In this document: positions 1-7,861 of the stretch, piece by piece
How the letters are laid out: each line of letters opens with the position of its first letter
Position numbering within the stretch: the first letter of the stretch is position 1
Source: Motiliproteus sp036964625
GTDB lineage: Bacteria > Pseudomonadota > Gammaproteobacteria > Pseudomonadales > Balneatricaceae
Length of the DNA stretch: 42,847 nt
Direction of reading: 5' to 3'
Assembly (NCBI GenBank): GCA_036964625.1
Contig: JBALTG010000029.1
Coordinates: 1-42,847, forward strand
Program-made: the position numbers and the translations under genes
Notes under the pieces: generated by a model
Told to the model about the DNA's origin: nothing
Database searches by the model: none
What the model saw: the letters and a program-made list of their open reading frames with translations, nothing else

Positions 1-33
1 ACAGCAGGCTGCACAGCAGGCTGCACAGCAGCG
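1..33. repeat. 12-bp tandem repeat at window edge
   Basis: The unit acagcaggctgc occurs twice in full, followed by a partial third copy (acagcagcgacag). The array probably continues to the left of the window. It lies outside any supported gene. Confidence 0.6.
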
Positions 34-939
34 ACAGTAAAATTGTACGCATTGAGAGGCGAGAATAATCCCTTATTGCCATGTGGTTCTGCTCCATGAA
101 CACCGATAAGACGCGGTCAATGCTACGCAATGCTATTTTCTTTTGATAATTGAATCAATATGTTAATGGTGTATGCGGTTTTGTTTCAGCCGCGGAACGA
201 AAGGCGATGCTGGGCGAGGTAGAGTGGCGTGATGTAGCGCCCCTTCGGAAGGAAGTGAGTCCGAATCGTAGCCTGTTCCCGGGACAACCCCTGTGGCTGA
301 ACTGGGCCAGACGCCTCAACGCCAAATCAGCGTGGCTGCGAGTGTCTGCAGCCGCCCCGGAAAGGCTTCCCGCGATGTCCGCTATATTGGATCGGAGACT
401 AGGCGGTAGGGCTCAATATTAGCCCACCCGAAAAGTCCGCAATGGGCGCAGGAGCTGAAGTCGGATGACCTATCAATAAGCCTCCACCTATGAACAGTGA
501 TGGCTTCCACGTCCATCATCAGATTGAATTTGGTTCATGCTGGGAGGCTCAAAACGAGCTGATCTGCTGCCTAAGATTCTTCGAGCCTGATGGCAGCTAA
601 GTAGATGAACTTGTCATTCTAAGCCCTTGCCATGATGTCCGGTTTGTGCGCATTCCTGTCTAACCCTGCGACTCAGGGCAATGTCCGCTTGAGGAAACTT
701 AGGCTGATGCTGGAAAGCCTAGGCGGAGGGATCGACAGTGGCTATAAAGTGTCGACAAGCGCCTCTTGTTAGCGCTCTATCTCACCCATAAAAGGGCCCG
801 CTCTGGGCCAACACCCAGCACTCTGCTCTTTCCTATTCAACCCAAAAATATTCCATGCTCTGCCATTCGTGATGTTTGGCCAGCGTACGTGCTATCCCAA
901 TTCTCGATACGTGCAGCCTGGTGCAAATTTTGAAATCAA
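34..939. other. gene-poor accessory DNA
   Basis: No gene is supported here. A 90-codon open frame (150-422, TTG start) has no ribosome binding site and no recognisable domain. The stretch includes one arm of a 163-bp inverted repeat. Near 795-809 GGCCC-GCTCT-GGGCC could form a short hairpin. The many stops in all frames suggest decayed mobile DNA. Confidence 0.5.
444..606 (+). repeat. inverted repeat arm A (about 163 bp)
   Basis: This stretch is, with roughly 10% differences, the reverse complement of 4185-4347. Homology begins at gggcgcaggagctgaag and ends at ggcagctaagtagat; it stops abruptly on both sides. Each arm carries a frame of up to 36 codons beginning ATGAACAGTGATGGC that I do not recognise. 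The arms bracket the Abi gene, a transposase fragment and a PcfJ-domain gene. They could be two copies of an unidentified small element in opposite orientation, or ends of a former composite unit. Confidence 0.85.
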
Positions 940-957
940 GGACGCGGGTTCAAGTCC
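940..957 (+). pseudogene. tmRNA T-arm 5' half (fragment)
   Basis: The string GGACGCGGGTTCAAGTCC matches the 5' side of the T arm that precedes the 3' terminus in gammaproteobacterial tmRNA (GGACGCGGGTTCAA). The 3' side does not follow here but appears 127 bp downstream. The tmRNA body is not seen upstream. It could be a half-site left by site-specific recombination, or a chance tRNA-like T loop. Confidence 0.4.
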
Positions 958-1084
958 TCATCTGGGACTCTAACCGGCGAAAAAGGCACGAACAGGTGGC
1001 GATCGTCCGGTAACGTGCTACCACGAAACAGTCTACTATATTGTAACATCTTGATTAACATCGGTATATTTTTCCGGGCGAGCA

Positions 1085-1101
1085 TCCCGCCAGCTCCACC
1101 A
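1085..1101 (+). other. tmRNA (ssrA) 3'-end attachment-site copy
   Basis: The 17-mer TCCCGCCAGCTCCACCA is the conserved 3' terminus of gammaproteobacterial tmRNA, including the acceptor end and CCA. A perfect intrinsic terminator follows at once, as after a real ssrA gene, and an integrase-like start lies 84 bp further on. The 3' end of ssrA is a standard integration target for genomic islands. No tmRNA body is present, so this is read as an island-end att copy rather than a functional RNA gene. Confidence 0.7.
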
Positions 1102-1110
1102 CTTGCAGAT

Positions 1111-1137
1111 AAGCCGCTAATTGTTAGCGGCTTTTTC
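1111..1137 (+). terminator. intrinsic terminator after ssrA 3' end
   Basis: AAGCCGCTAA-TTG-TTAGCGGCTT forms a perfect 10-bp stem with a 3-nt loop, followed by a T run (TTTTTC). Its position right after the tmRNA 3' terminus fits the native ssrA terminator carried with the att copy. Confidence 0.85.
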
Positions 1138-1184
1138 TGTTTTTAGGCCCTTCAATTTGATTTTGGTACATGGATCTCTGAAGC

Positions 1185-1511
1185 ATGGCTTTCTCAAAGT
1201 CGCCTTCCTACATCCAGAAACGCCCTTCTGGTCTCTACTTCCATTATCGGATACCTAACCGGTTTCGTGGCCTGCTCGGGTGCTCTGAATTATATTGGCC
1301 GCTTACTACCCACCCTGGGGATGATCCGGGCTATCTGGCGAAAGGGATGGCTAGGCGTGTTCGGCGGGCATTGGATTGCTCCGCTGATGCAGATCTGTGC
1401 AGTGAGCGTATTAAGACAGCAGCCATAGGAGGCCTCTTAGACGATAAGCAGCGGCATGCCGATCCCGATAGCGAGGAATCCGGCAGCTTTGCCATGAGGT
1501 CGGTAAACTGA
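1185..1511 (+). pseudogene. tyrosine-recombinase N-terminal remnant (DUF6538-like)
   Basis: The 108-residue product begins MAFSKSPSYIQKRPSGLYFH and continues with RIPNRFRGLLG, which matches the N-terminal DUF6538-type domain of phage-like tyrosine recombinases (tyr-rich YxxKR..YFxxRxP..R motif). An intact enzyme would be about 350-450 residues with an R-H-R-Y catalytic domain; none of that is present, so the gene is truncated after the N-terminal domain. It starts 84 bp after the tmRNA 3' end, the usual place for the integrase of an ssrA-targeting island. A near-identical start lies at 29589, in the same orientation. I infer a dead island integrase; the family call rests on the first 35-40 residues. 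Confidence 0.7.
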
Positions 1512-1710
1512 TGATTGAAGCCTCAGAGGCTGAAGTACCGCCCTACCCTGGCAAGCCTGTTGAACATGCCGTTCAAGCTACAGCCCAGCACCGTCCGTCT
1601 GATACAGCCTCTTGCCTTCGATTGTTTTGGATAGATAGAAGTATATTTCGGTCAGGCACTAGATAGATCGTCCTTGATTGAATAATGCCTTTACCCACGC
1701 AGTCGTAGGT

Positions 1711-2607
1711 TTACTTCCACAGCACCCGCTGTTCCCACCCAGACGGAAACCCCATCGGCGCGGGATCGATCGCGTGGGTAGCGATCAGCTGCTGCAACCG
1801 CTGTTTCCAGTGATTGCCCGGGGCGATTGTATCCATCAACCCACCCAGCATCGCTAGGGTGTTGTAGAGTTTTTTGGGTGTGCTGCCGTTGAACGCAGTC
1901 AGTAGCTTGGGATCGCCCCTTTTAGGGAGTTTGAAGCGGAACACCAGATCACGATTCCACAGCCGACTGTGGTGGGCGCACAGGTTACGCACATAGGCCA
2001 AGTGGTGCAGAAAAGAGCAGAGGTTAATCTCATCAAGGCCATAACTGCGGGCAACGGCGTTGCGGTCTTGGCGTCGTAACATGTTGCCGACCCATTTGGA
2101 CAGTTCGCCCAGGGTCATGATCTCCACCACCGCCCAGATCGGCGGCAGCAGCTCATCGTAAGTGTTGCGCAGGTGGACGATAAAGCTCTCGCGGCTTTGC
2201 TGTACAGTCGATGTCAGTCGCGTCAAGGCACGCTGGTGGTCCCAGCGTGGCGCATTGGCGGTAAACAGGCTGACATCCAGATGCGCATGGGGGCCGTAGC
2301 GGTGGCTCAGGGCATAGGCCCACTGGGTACGCAGCGACACCTCGATGCGCTCGATGGCGTCCATCACCAACAACCGCAACTCGCGGTCGAACACATAGCT
2401 GTTCAGCACAGCCTCGAAACGGGTGCCGGGCTTGAACTTGTGGCTGGCGTGGTCTGCTTCGAAAGGCAGCCAGTAGCCGCTGAGGCGGTAGTAGTTGAGA
2501 TGGGCGAGGTAATGTTCGGCCTCGGCGGTGTCGGTAATCAACATACCGCGAGCCTGCAGACGGGCACGCTGGTCGGCAATAGATTCGGGGATTTTGGTGA
2601 ATTTCAT
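1711..2607 (-). CDS. Abi_2 (AbiD/AbiF-like) abortive-infection protein
   Basis: The 298-residue product resembles the Abi_2 family of phage-exclusion proteins, HEPN-fold putative RNases that act in the cytoplasm of infected cells. Visible family marks are the early LNYYRLSGYWLPF segment (about 38-49), the YVFDRELRLLVMDAIERIE helix (71-89) and the HEPN active-site motif R-N-L-C-A-H-H at 207-213 (R-x4-H). The length is normal for the family and the frame is intact. I chose the ATG at 2607 because GGAG lies about 10 nt upstream and the family N-terminus (KFTKIP..) begins there; an in-frame start 18 codons earlier adds an unrelated leader. No antitoxin-like partner is next to it. It is isolated in mobile debris inside a large inverted repeat, which fits a horizontally acquired defence gene. 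RNA cleavage is inferred from the family. Confidence 0.85.
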   Translation of the reverse strand: MKFTKIPESIADQRARLQARGMLITDTAEAEHYLAHLNYYRLSGYWLPFEADHASHKFKPGTRFEAVLNSYVFDRELRLLVMDAIERIEVSLRTQWAYALSHRYGPHAHLDVSLFTANAPRWDHQRALTRLTSTVQQSRESFIVHLRNTYDELLPPIWAVVEIMTLGELSKWVGNMLRRQDRNAVARSYGLDEINLCSFLHHLAYVRNLCAHHSRLWNRDLVFRFKLPKRGDPKLLTAFNGSTPKKLYNTLAMLGGLMDTIAPGNHWKQRLQQLIATHAIDPAPMGFPSGWEQRVLWK

Positions 2608-2960
2608 CGGCCAGCTCCAGAACGGGCAGCCCAGAAAAAAGTAACCCCCCAGGGTGCGCATCGTAGAGAGGCGTGGGGGGTGTTGTTGCTGGGTAGTCTA
2701 GTCATTTGGCCGCCAAAGGCAAGTAAGAAATAGTCGAGTATGAAGTTAATAACTAGTGCCTAACAGAAATCGGTTTTTTATCGCAGGCCCCTCGATATTC
2801 AGCCAATCACTGGATAAAAAACCGTCTGCTCTGAGGACCATAGGCTGATTGTTCGTCAACCCACCCTGAACTGTGCGCTTTTTGATCGACCACGACTCCT
2901 CCAGATACACCTTTCCTGTCATCGGCTGTTTTTGCCGTCGCATGCAGGGTTGTTGAGAGG
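2608..2960. other. gene-free spacer
   Basis: No convincing gene. A 65-codon leftward frame (2746-2943) has no recognisable features and ends next to a transposase remnant; part of this stretch is probably the non-coding end of that insertion sequence. Confidence 0.45.
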
Positions 2961-3341
2961 TTACCCCGCTTGTTTGTAGAGCCCGCGTTTTCGACGCTCC
3001 TTCTCTCGGTTACGGTTGCGGATCAAGCTACCCAGGCGGTGGATGTTACGTGACACCACGGCCAGGGCCACATAGCGTTTGAATCCATCGATACCCTGAT
3101 CAGGACAGATGTCCAGCCCATGTTGCTCCAAGGCGTTGATGGCCGATTCGACGGCAGAGTGTTGGCGACGGAGCCTCTTGAATGCTTCACTTCCTTCACG
3201 CTGCCTGTCTGCTTCGCTGAGGCGACCTTTTTTTGGCAGGTCGGTGAGTTCCAGAAGGTCGCGGAGGTCTTTCTGGTTCTGTGGATTATGGAAGCCCTTG
3301 TCAAAACGGCGATGGCCAGTCGCGCGAAGCAGCGCTGGCAA
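2961..3341 (-). pseudogene. DDE transposase C-terminal fragment (ISNCY-like)
   Basis: The frame encodes the C-terminal end of a DDE transposase. The series RFDKGFHNP, LPKKGRLSEADRQRE, LRRQHSAVESAINALEQHGL and GFKRYVALAVVSRNIHRLG is typical of transposases usually filed under ISNCY; the HSAVES glutamate would be the third acidic residue of the DDE triad. Homology begins at RFDKGF (about 3308), so the N-terminal three quarters, including the first two catalytic aspartates, are missing. The break coincides with the start of the oppositely oriented PcfJ-domain gene, so a deletion or rearrangement joined the two. Non-functional. Confidence 0.8.
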
Positions 3342-3983
3342 CTGGATGAACTAACCGACGCGCTGCAAGACACGGAGTTGCTTGATACGATCAAACACGA
3401 AAAAGAACTCTCGTTCGACTTGTTGGGGTTTATTCGTCGGTATAAGTCTCTCAGCAACTCTACACTCTCAAAATATTACAGCCGGTCTGGAAGGCCGTTG
3501 CGCAGCGCCATGAACGCGACTATCGGGGACATATTCCGTCTATCTGGTTACGTAGAAGGTAAGGTTAGTCTGCACGAAATCAGGAAGTGCTCTTCACTGG
3601 AAGATCTCGAATGGATTCATGACCGACTGATGAATCGGCTAAATCTACAATTAGATAGCGGCTATGAAGTCGCTTTTCCGACGCCACCATTGAACGGGAA
3701 CGAACATATCGTTGCGATTGAGAACGGTAGTGAATTGAAAATCGAAGGAAGGAGCATGTGCCACTGTATCTACAGCTACCTCCATGAGGTCTTAGATGGG
3801 CGGTACTATGCGTTTCGCGTACTTTGGCCGGAGCGAGCAACGTTGGGCGTATGGATTGAGTCATGCGGTGGTTCGCAGCGGGTGAGACTAGATCAATTAA
3901 AGGGGAGAAAAAATACCGCAGTAGCTAAACAGACGGAGGATTTTGTTACGGCATGGATAAGTGGGAAGTCTGACCGCCGTTGA
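3312..3983 (+). CDS. PcfJ-domain protein, probably 5'-truncated
   Basis: The C-terminal half matches PcfJ-like proteins, a family common on plasmids and integrative elements with no settled biochemical role. Visible signs are GRSMCHCIYSYLHEVLDGRY, then YAFRVLWPERATLGVWIE and the closing RLDQLKGRKNTAV segment (about residues 140-205 of 223). The open frame reads on leftwards to 3120, but those codons are antisense to the transposase fragment and are not part of the protein. ATG at 3312 is the first start after the junction and has no clear ribosome binding site, so the true N-terminus has probably been lost to the rearrangement. Whether it is expressed is unknown. The same domain could instead have been an accessory protein of the lost mobile element. 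Confidence 0.6.
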   Translation: MASRAKQRWQLDELTDALQDTELLDTIKHEKELSFDLLGFIRRYKSLSNSTLSKYYSRSGRPLRSAMNATIGDIFRLSGYVEGKVSLHEIRKCSSLEDLEWIHDRLMNRLNLQLDSGYEVAFPTPPLNGNEHIVAIENGSELKIEGRSMCHCIYSYLHEVLDGRYYAFRVLWPERATLGVWIESCGGSQRVRLDQLKGRKNTAVAKQTEDFVTAWISGKSDRR

Positions 3984-4573
3984 TAGGGAACAGTGCTAGC
4001 CTCGACGTCGACCTGAGCCTCAACTTTTGGCAAGAGTGGGCACTTTTCGTTCATCAGTACTGGCGCAACCACTGCGCCACATTATGAAGCATTGTCATGG
4101 ATTGCCTGTCTGCCTCGATGCCACTCGTTTTTTCTAGTAGGTGCTCCGCTGCCACTTTCAGGAGGTATATCTTACGGCGGCTGTATCTACTTAGCTGCCA
4201 TCAGGCTGGAAGAACCTTAGGCAACAGATCATATCGCTTTGAGCCTTTCAGCATGAACCAAATTCAATCTAATGATGGATGTGGAAGCCATCACTGTTCA
4301 TAGGTGGAGGCTTATTGATAGGTCATCCGACTTCAGCTCCTGCGCCCAAACCGGCCATTTGGACTGTGGGTGAGCGTAGTTACTCAACAGGGTAATTACA
4401 TACACATTGCAGCCCCTGATGGCCGATCAAGCAGACATCTACAAAGGAGTTCTCTAACCGCTGATTACGCCCAATAACGGGCTTAACGATCCTCCAGCCC
4501 AATCTATCCTGCATCGATCCAAACTCACGATAGTAATGGGATGCACTACTCCTTCCCGGTAATCACGTGCCGA
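3984..4573. other. gene-free accessory DNA
   Basis: This stretch holds inverted-repeat arm B (4185-4347) and no supported gene. A 68-codon rightward frame over the repeat (4097-4303) lacks features. Nothing resembling a terminator for the cyclase gene ending at 4574 was found. Confidence 0.5.
4185..4347 (-). repeat. inverted repeat arm B (about 163 bp)
   Basis: Reverse-complement partner of 444-606. Nearly all differences are single substitutions; the shared block includes the reverse complements of gatgacctatcaataagcc and agattgaatttggttcatgc. The two arms are about 3.6 kb apart, so inversion of the enclosed segment by homologous recombination is possible. Confidence 0.85.
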
Positions 4574-5620
4574 TTAGAAGCTTTGTTTGACTTCCTCTTC
4601 CAGAAAAAAAAGCTGCATCTTGCCGAACCCCTTCACTTCCATCTCGCCTCGTTCGGTAAACACAAAATCATCCTTGATCAACTCGCGGGTGGTCTCATTG
4701 GTGGTGATATGCATGGGCTCGGACAGACTTTCCATTCTTGACGCCAGATTGACACCCGGTCCGAATAGGTCGTAGACATACTTCTGAATCCCTACCAGGG
4801 AACCAATCACAGTGCCTGTATTGATGCCGATGCGACAGCACCACTGGGTAGGGTGAGTCGAATTACGTTTTTCCAGATAGCGGCGCATCCGTAACGCCAC
4901 CTTGGCAACATTCTGGGTGTGGTCGCTGTTTTCTTCCGGAATGCCGGAAACAGCCAAATATGAATCCCCAATGGTGCGGATCCGTTCACAGCCAAACATT
5001 TCGACGATACGGTCGAAGGCGGAAAAGATATCATTGAGTTCCGAGACCAGGGCGCTGGCATCCTGGGAGATGGTCATTTCAGTAAATCGCACGAAATCTA
5101 ATACCAGAATCGAGGCACTTTCGTAGCGCTGGGGGGTGGTGGTCCCGTAGTCCTTCAGCTCCTCGTAGACCTGCTTGGGCATGATGTTGAGCAACAGGCG
5201 TTCGACCCGTTCCTTCTCTTTCTCCACCTCTTTGTTTTTCTTTTCCGCCAGTCGCGAGTAAGAGTCCAACATAAACTGGTTTTCTTTCTCCTTGGAGATA
5301 TCTCGCACCTCTATCAGAACTAAAGCAGCGCCATCGGATTCAAAGGGGCTAAATTCCAGGCGTACCGGCAACGGACGACCTTTCCAGGAAGTTTCCATCT
5401 CAACTGTGTAGCGGCCACGCTGCTCCACTCTTTTTAGCGCCTTATCGGCCTCGAAATCGGTTAAACGCTTGGTGAGCAGCTCCGAACTGTCATCCTGGGG
5501 AGGAAACCAGTCGAAAAAGCGGGCATTTTCAAATTTAATTTCCCAGCTGGCCAGATCCGTCAGGGCAACCCCATGACCTATCGTCTGGATCAGTTGCTTC
5601 AGATCAACGGTGTTCGCCAT
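4574..5620 (-). CDS. PAS-linked class III adenylate/guanylate cyclase
   Basis: A cytoplasmic 348-residue class III nucleotide cyclase with an N-terminal PAS-like sensor (about 5-110), a charged coiled-coil linker (110-142) that leads into the RLLLNIMPKQVYEEL transducer element, and a catalytic domain from about 165. Metal ligands are visible as D175 (LDFVRFT) and D219 (TIGDSY). The transition-state pair is N291 and R295 (VNLASRM). The substrate-selecting positions read R215 (IRTIGD) and D284 (YDLFG); adenylate cyclases usually have Lys and Asp, guanylate cyclases Glu and Cys/Ser, so cAMP is the likelier product with Arg in place of Lys. No membrane segment is seen. It starts 58 bp after a truncated haemoglobin gene on the same strand, probably in one transcript, which suggests control by O2, NO or haem redox state. 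That link is inference. Confidence 0.9.
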   Translation of the reverse strand: MANTVDLKQLIQTIGHGVALTDLASWEIKFENARFFDWFPPQDDSSELLTKRLTDFEADKALKRVEQRGRYTVEMETSWKGRPLPVRLEFSPFESDGAALVLIEVRDISKEKENQFMLDSYSRLAEKKNKEVEKEKERVERLLLNIMPKQVYEELKDYGTTTPQRYESASILVLDFVRFTEMTISQDASALVSELNDIFSAFDRIVEMFGCERIRTIGDSYLAVSGIPEENSDHTQNVAKVALRMRRYLEKRNSTHPTQWCCRIGINTGTVIGSLVGIQKYVYDLFGPGVNLASRMESLSEPMHITTNETTRELIKDDFVFTERGEMEVKGFGKMQLFFLEEEVKQSF

Positions 5621-5678
5621 AGGGTTCTCCGATCAGGGCCGGCTGAAGAACTCGCCCTGTGTATGCCTCATATCTGTA

Positions 5679-6044
5679 TCACTTGGCCTTGGTCACAATA
5701 AATTGGCGGCGGCCTACTACTTCGCGGATGACGATGGATATATCCCCTTGGTCCACGTCGAAGTCCTCGAAGGCCATTTTCAGTAGGCTGACCACTTCAT
5801 CAAAGGATTCGTCATCAATACCTAAACGAGCGTGGGCTCGTTGCAGAGCCTCATTGGAGAAGCTGGCAGGCCCTCCCATCAGTGCAGAGATAAACTTGGT
5901 CTGGTGATCCACCAGCCTGCGCATATCCATACCTTGAAAGTAGGGAGAGAGGCGTTCAGACTCGAGGATGTAGTCATAGAAGGCCGATACGATGCGGCTG
6001 ACGGTTGCGAACCCTCCATTCTTTTCAAATAGGGTTTGGCTCAA
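5679..6044 (-). CDS. group I-like truncated haemoglobin
   Basis: A 121-residue haem globin of the 2-on-2 truncated family, matching group I length. Helix-B tyrosine Y23 (AFYDYIL), the E-helix segment VDHQTKFISALMGGP (45-59) and the proximal histidine H71 in RAHARLGI are all visible. Proteins of this kind bind O2, NO or CO, scavenge NO or act as sensors. I chose a TTG start at 6044 because AGGGAG sits 7 nt upstream and the family N-terminus (LFEKNGG) begins within four residues. The frame stays open for another 56 codons upstream, but that extension has no ribosome site or globin similarity. The PAS-cyclase gene follows directly, so a gas-responsive signalling pair is plausible. Ligand and chemistry cannot be told from sequence. 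Confidence 0.88.
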   Translation of the reverse strand: MSQTLFEKNGGFATVSRIVSAFYDYILESERLSPYFQGMDMRRLVDHQTKFISALMGGPASFSNEALQRAHARLGIDDESFDEVVSLLKMAFEDFDVDQGDISIVIREVVGRRQFIVTKAK

Positions 6045-6517
6045 TTTTTTCTCCCTGATACGAGGGTGGCACGTAAAGAGCGCGAGGCAAGGCAAGAATC
6101 GGATGAAAGCCGGAGTCTGGACGATGTAAATGAACATATTACTCGCTCCGCGCACGCTAAGAACCGCCCCAGAGGCGTTCTGTATAAAGGCAGTGAGCCG
6201 ATTTTTTTGCACCGTATCACCGAGGTCGTCTAGGATGAGGTTGGTTCACGCCCAGTATATATCTGGTCGGTATTGAAAGCCCCAACGTCTATTCGGATTG
6301 CACTGAAAAATAAGGGTGGTTATTGAAACGTAGGTGAATAACCGGGGGGTGTCAAACGGGGAGGTTGCGGCAGTGGTTAGCAGCATCCTCCCGCACGCGA
6401 AGCTCAGAGACCCCCGGACTGGCTGCCTGTCGCTTTCGCAGCGAGCGATTAGATAAAGTTATCCCGATTGTTGCCCTTATAAAGATCAAGGCTAATTACC
6501 CCCTATACATTCCATCA
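6045..6517. other. intergenic region between globin and flavoprotein genes
   Basis: No supported gene. It must contain the promoter of the leftward globin-cyclase unit. A 7-bp inverted repeat, GGTTATT (6318-6324) and AATAACC (6337-6343), lies about 275 bp upstream of the globin start; its role is unknown. I did not find a convincing terminator for the flavoprotein gene ending at 6518. Confidence 0.4.
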
Positions 6518-7861
6518 TCAGGCAGCAGACCATGTTTGGCCGCTAGAAAGGCAATCCAAATAATTGCTAAGGTGGCTGCTCAGATCGCGGGCGTCATCTT
6601 CGGCACCATGGATAAAACTGGATTTGCGTCTGCGCATAAACGGCAGTCCGGTGACGTAAATTCCTGGAGCGTCGACGACACCACCGTCATGGCGAAGTCG
6701 ACCCTTGTGGTCGAACACCGGCAGCTTCAGCCAAGAGTAGTCGGGTCGAAATCCGGTGGCCCAGATAATCGAACGGATGCCGCTCTGTTCCAGATCCAGG
6801 GTCAGGCAGGGTGAACCGTCGACCCGCGTTGCCGGGTAGCGTTGCGCTGGTGGTAGGGTGGTATCCAGTCCGGTATCGCCAATCCAGCTATCGATGTGAT
6901 CCAGCAGTCGATTCATCTTCAGATCGGCCAGGGCGCAATGATTATTCAAGGCACCGGAAAACAGCGTGCGCATGTCGTTGATCGCCATCAGCCGTCCCAC
7001 CAGCTTTACCCCCTGCGCGGTTAGCACATTCAAGTCTAGGCTGTTGCGCTCGGGCGTGCCGACCAGTTGGGGCGAAGGCACACGGCGGGCGCGGTTGATA
7101 TCGTCGACCTCATCGTAGCCTTCATCGAGAATTCCGGTGGCATCCATCCACCACTGAATATCTCGGCCCCGATAGACCCGAGGCAGGCGCACGTGCTCGC
7201 CCACCGATAGGGTCACCGGTCGACCAGAACGCTGTATCTCATCGGCCAGTTGCAGGCCGGTGGCGGAGCCTCCCACCACCAGAACCCCGCCGTTAGCCAA
7301 CTGCGCTGGGTTGCGATAGTCCTTGGGGGTTAGCTGGTTGATGCTGGGCGGCAGCGCTTTGCTGATGGCCGGTATTAGCGGCTGGCTGAACGCGCCGGTG
7401 GCGATGACCAGGGTATGACAAAACCACTCGCCGCGATCCGTCACCACTTGGTATCCCTGACCTCGACGATGCACCGCTGTCACCGAGGTTCCGGTTTGCA
7501 CCGGGGCATCGATAAAGCGGGCATAATCGTCGATAAAGCGGCTGACCTCGGACATGGTCATGAAACCGTCGGGATCATCGCCATTATAGGCGTATCCGGG
7601 CAGGCGGCATTGCCAGTTGGGCGTTAGTAGCCGCAGTGAGTCCCAACGATCACGGCGCCAGGCATTACCGACCTCACCGCGCTCAAGGATCTGATGGTCG
7701 ATCGAGCGCTCGCTAAGGCAGCGACTGATGGCGAGTCCGGCGTGGCCACCACCGATGATGATGGTCGACCGGCTACCACCAGTGTTGTCACCCGCGTTGT
7801 CATCACTGTTGCCGCCAATATCGCGGACAGCGGCCGTGACCGGGTTGCGTGGCGTGCTCAT
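6518..7861 (-). CDS. FAD-dependent NAD(P)-binding monooxygenase-like flavoprotein
   Basis: The 447-residue product is a two-dinucleotide-domain flavoprotein related to flavin monooxygenases and CzcO-like oxidoreductases. The FAD site GGGHAG is at 37-42, followed by the conserved ERGEVGNAWRRDRWDSLRLLTP stretch near 60-80. The NAD(P) site VVGGSATG lies near 195, and IIWATGFRPDYSWL near 365-380 is the usual ATG motif. A glycine/serine-rich tail of about 30 residues precedes the fold. Its ATG overlaps the stop of the OsmC gene (ATGA), so the two are translationally coupled. In this cluster it would oxygenate a small substrate, possibly sulphur- or nitrogen-containing given the cysteine-synthase gene across the cluster; the substrate is not known. 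No signal peptide or membrane segment is seen. Confidence 0.85.
   Translation of the reverse strand: MSTPRNPVTAAVRDIGGNSDDNAGDNTGGSRSTIIIGGGHAGLAISRCLSERSIDHQILERGEVGNAWRRDRWDSLRLLTPNWQCRLPGYAYNGDDPDGFMTMSEVSRFIDDYARFIDAPVQTGTSVTAVHRRGQGYQVVTDRGEWFCHTLVIATGAFSQPLIPAISKALPPSINQLTPKDYRNPAQLANGGVLVVGGSATGLQLADEIQRSGRPVTLSVGEHVRLPRVYRGRDIQWWMDATGILDEGYDEVDDINRARRVPSPQLVGTPERNSLDLNVLTAQGVKLVGRLMAINDMRTLFSGALNNHCALADLKMNRLLDHIDSWIGDTGLDTTLPPAQRYPATRVDGSPCLTLDLEQSGIRSIIWATGFRPDYSWLKLPVFDHKGRLRHDGGVVDAPGIYVTGLPFMRRRKSSFIHGAEDDARDLSSHLSNYLDCLSSGQTWSAA

Noticed and set aside
1..33. CRISPR-like array
   Set aside because: The 12-bp units are directly adjacent with no spacers, so this is a simple tandem repeat; no other spaced repeat array was found in the window.
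150..422. 90-codon rightward frame
   Set aside because: TTG start without a ribosome site, no recognisable domain, in decayed DNA.
790..810. possible leftward terminator (GGCCC hairpin with TTTTA)
   Set aside because: No gene on the minus strand ends near it and the stem is only 5 bp.
2173..2733. 186-codon rightward frame
   Set aside because: Antisense to the Abi gene, with no ribosome site or known domain.
2746..2943. 65-codon leftward frame after the transposase fragment
   Set aside because: No similarity recognised and no good ribosome site; probably the non-coding end of the insertion sequence.
3120..3311. N-terminal extension of the PcfJ-domain frame
   Set aside because: These codons are antisense to the transposase fragment; homology to PcfJ proteins is confined to the part after the joint.
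6045..6212. 56-codon N-terminal extension of the haemoglobin
   Set aside because: No ribosome site at the upstream start, no globin similarity, and a TTG start with AGGGAG gives the normal group I length.
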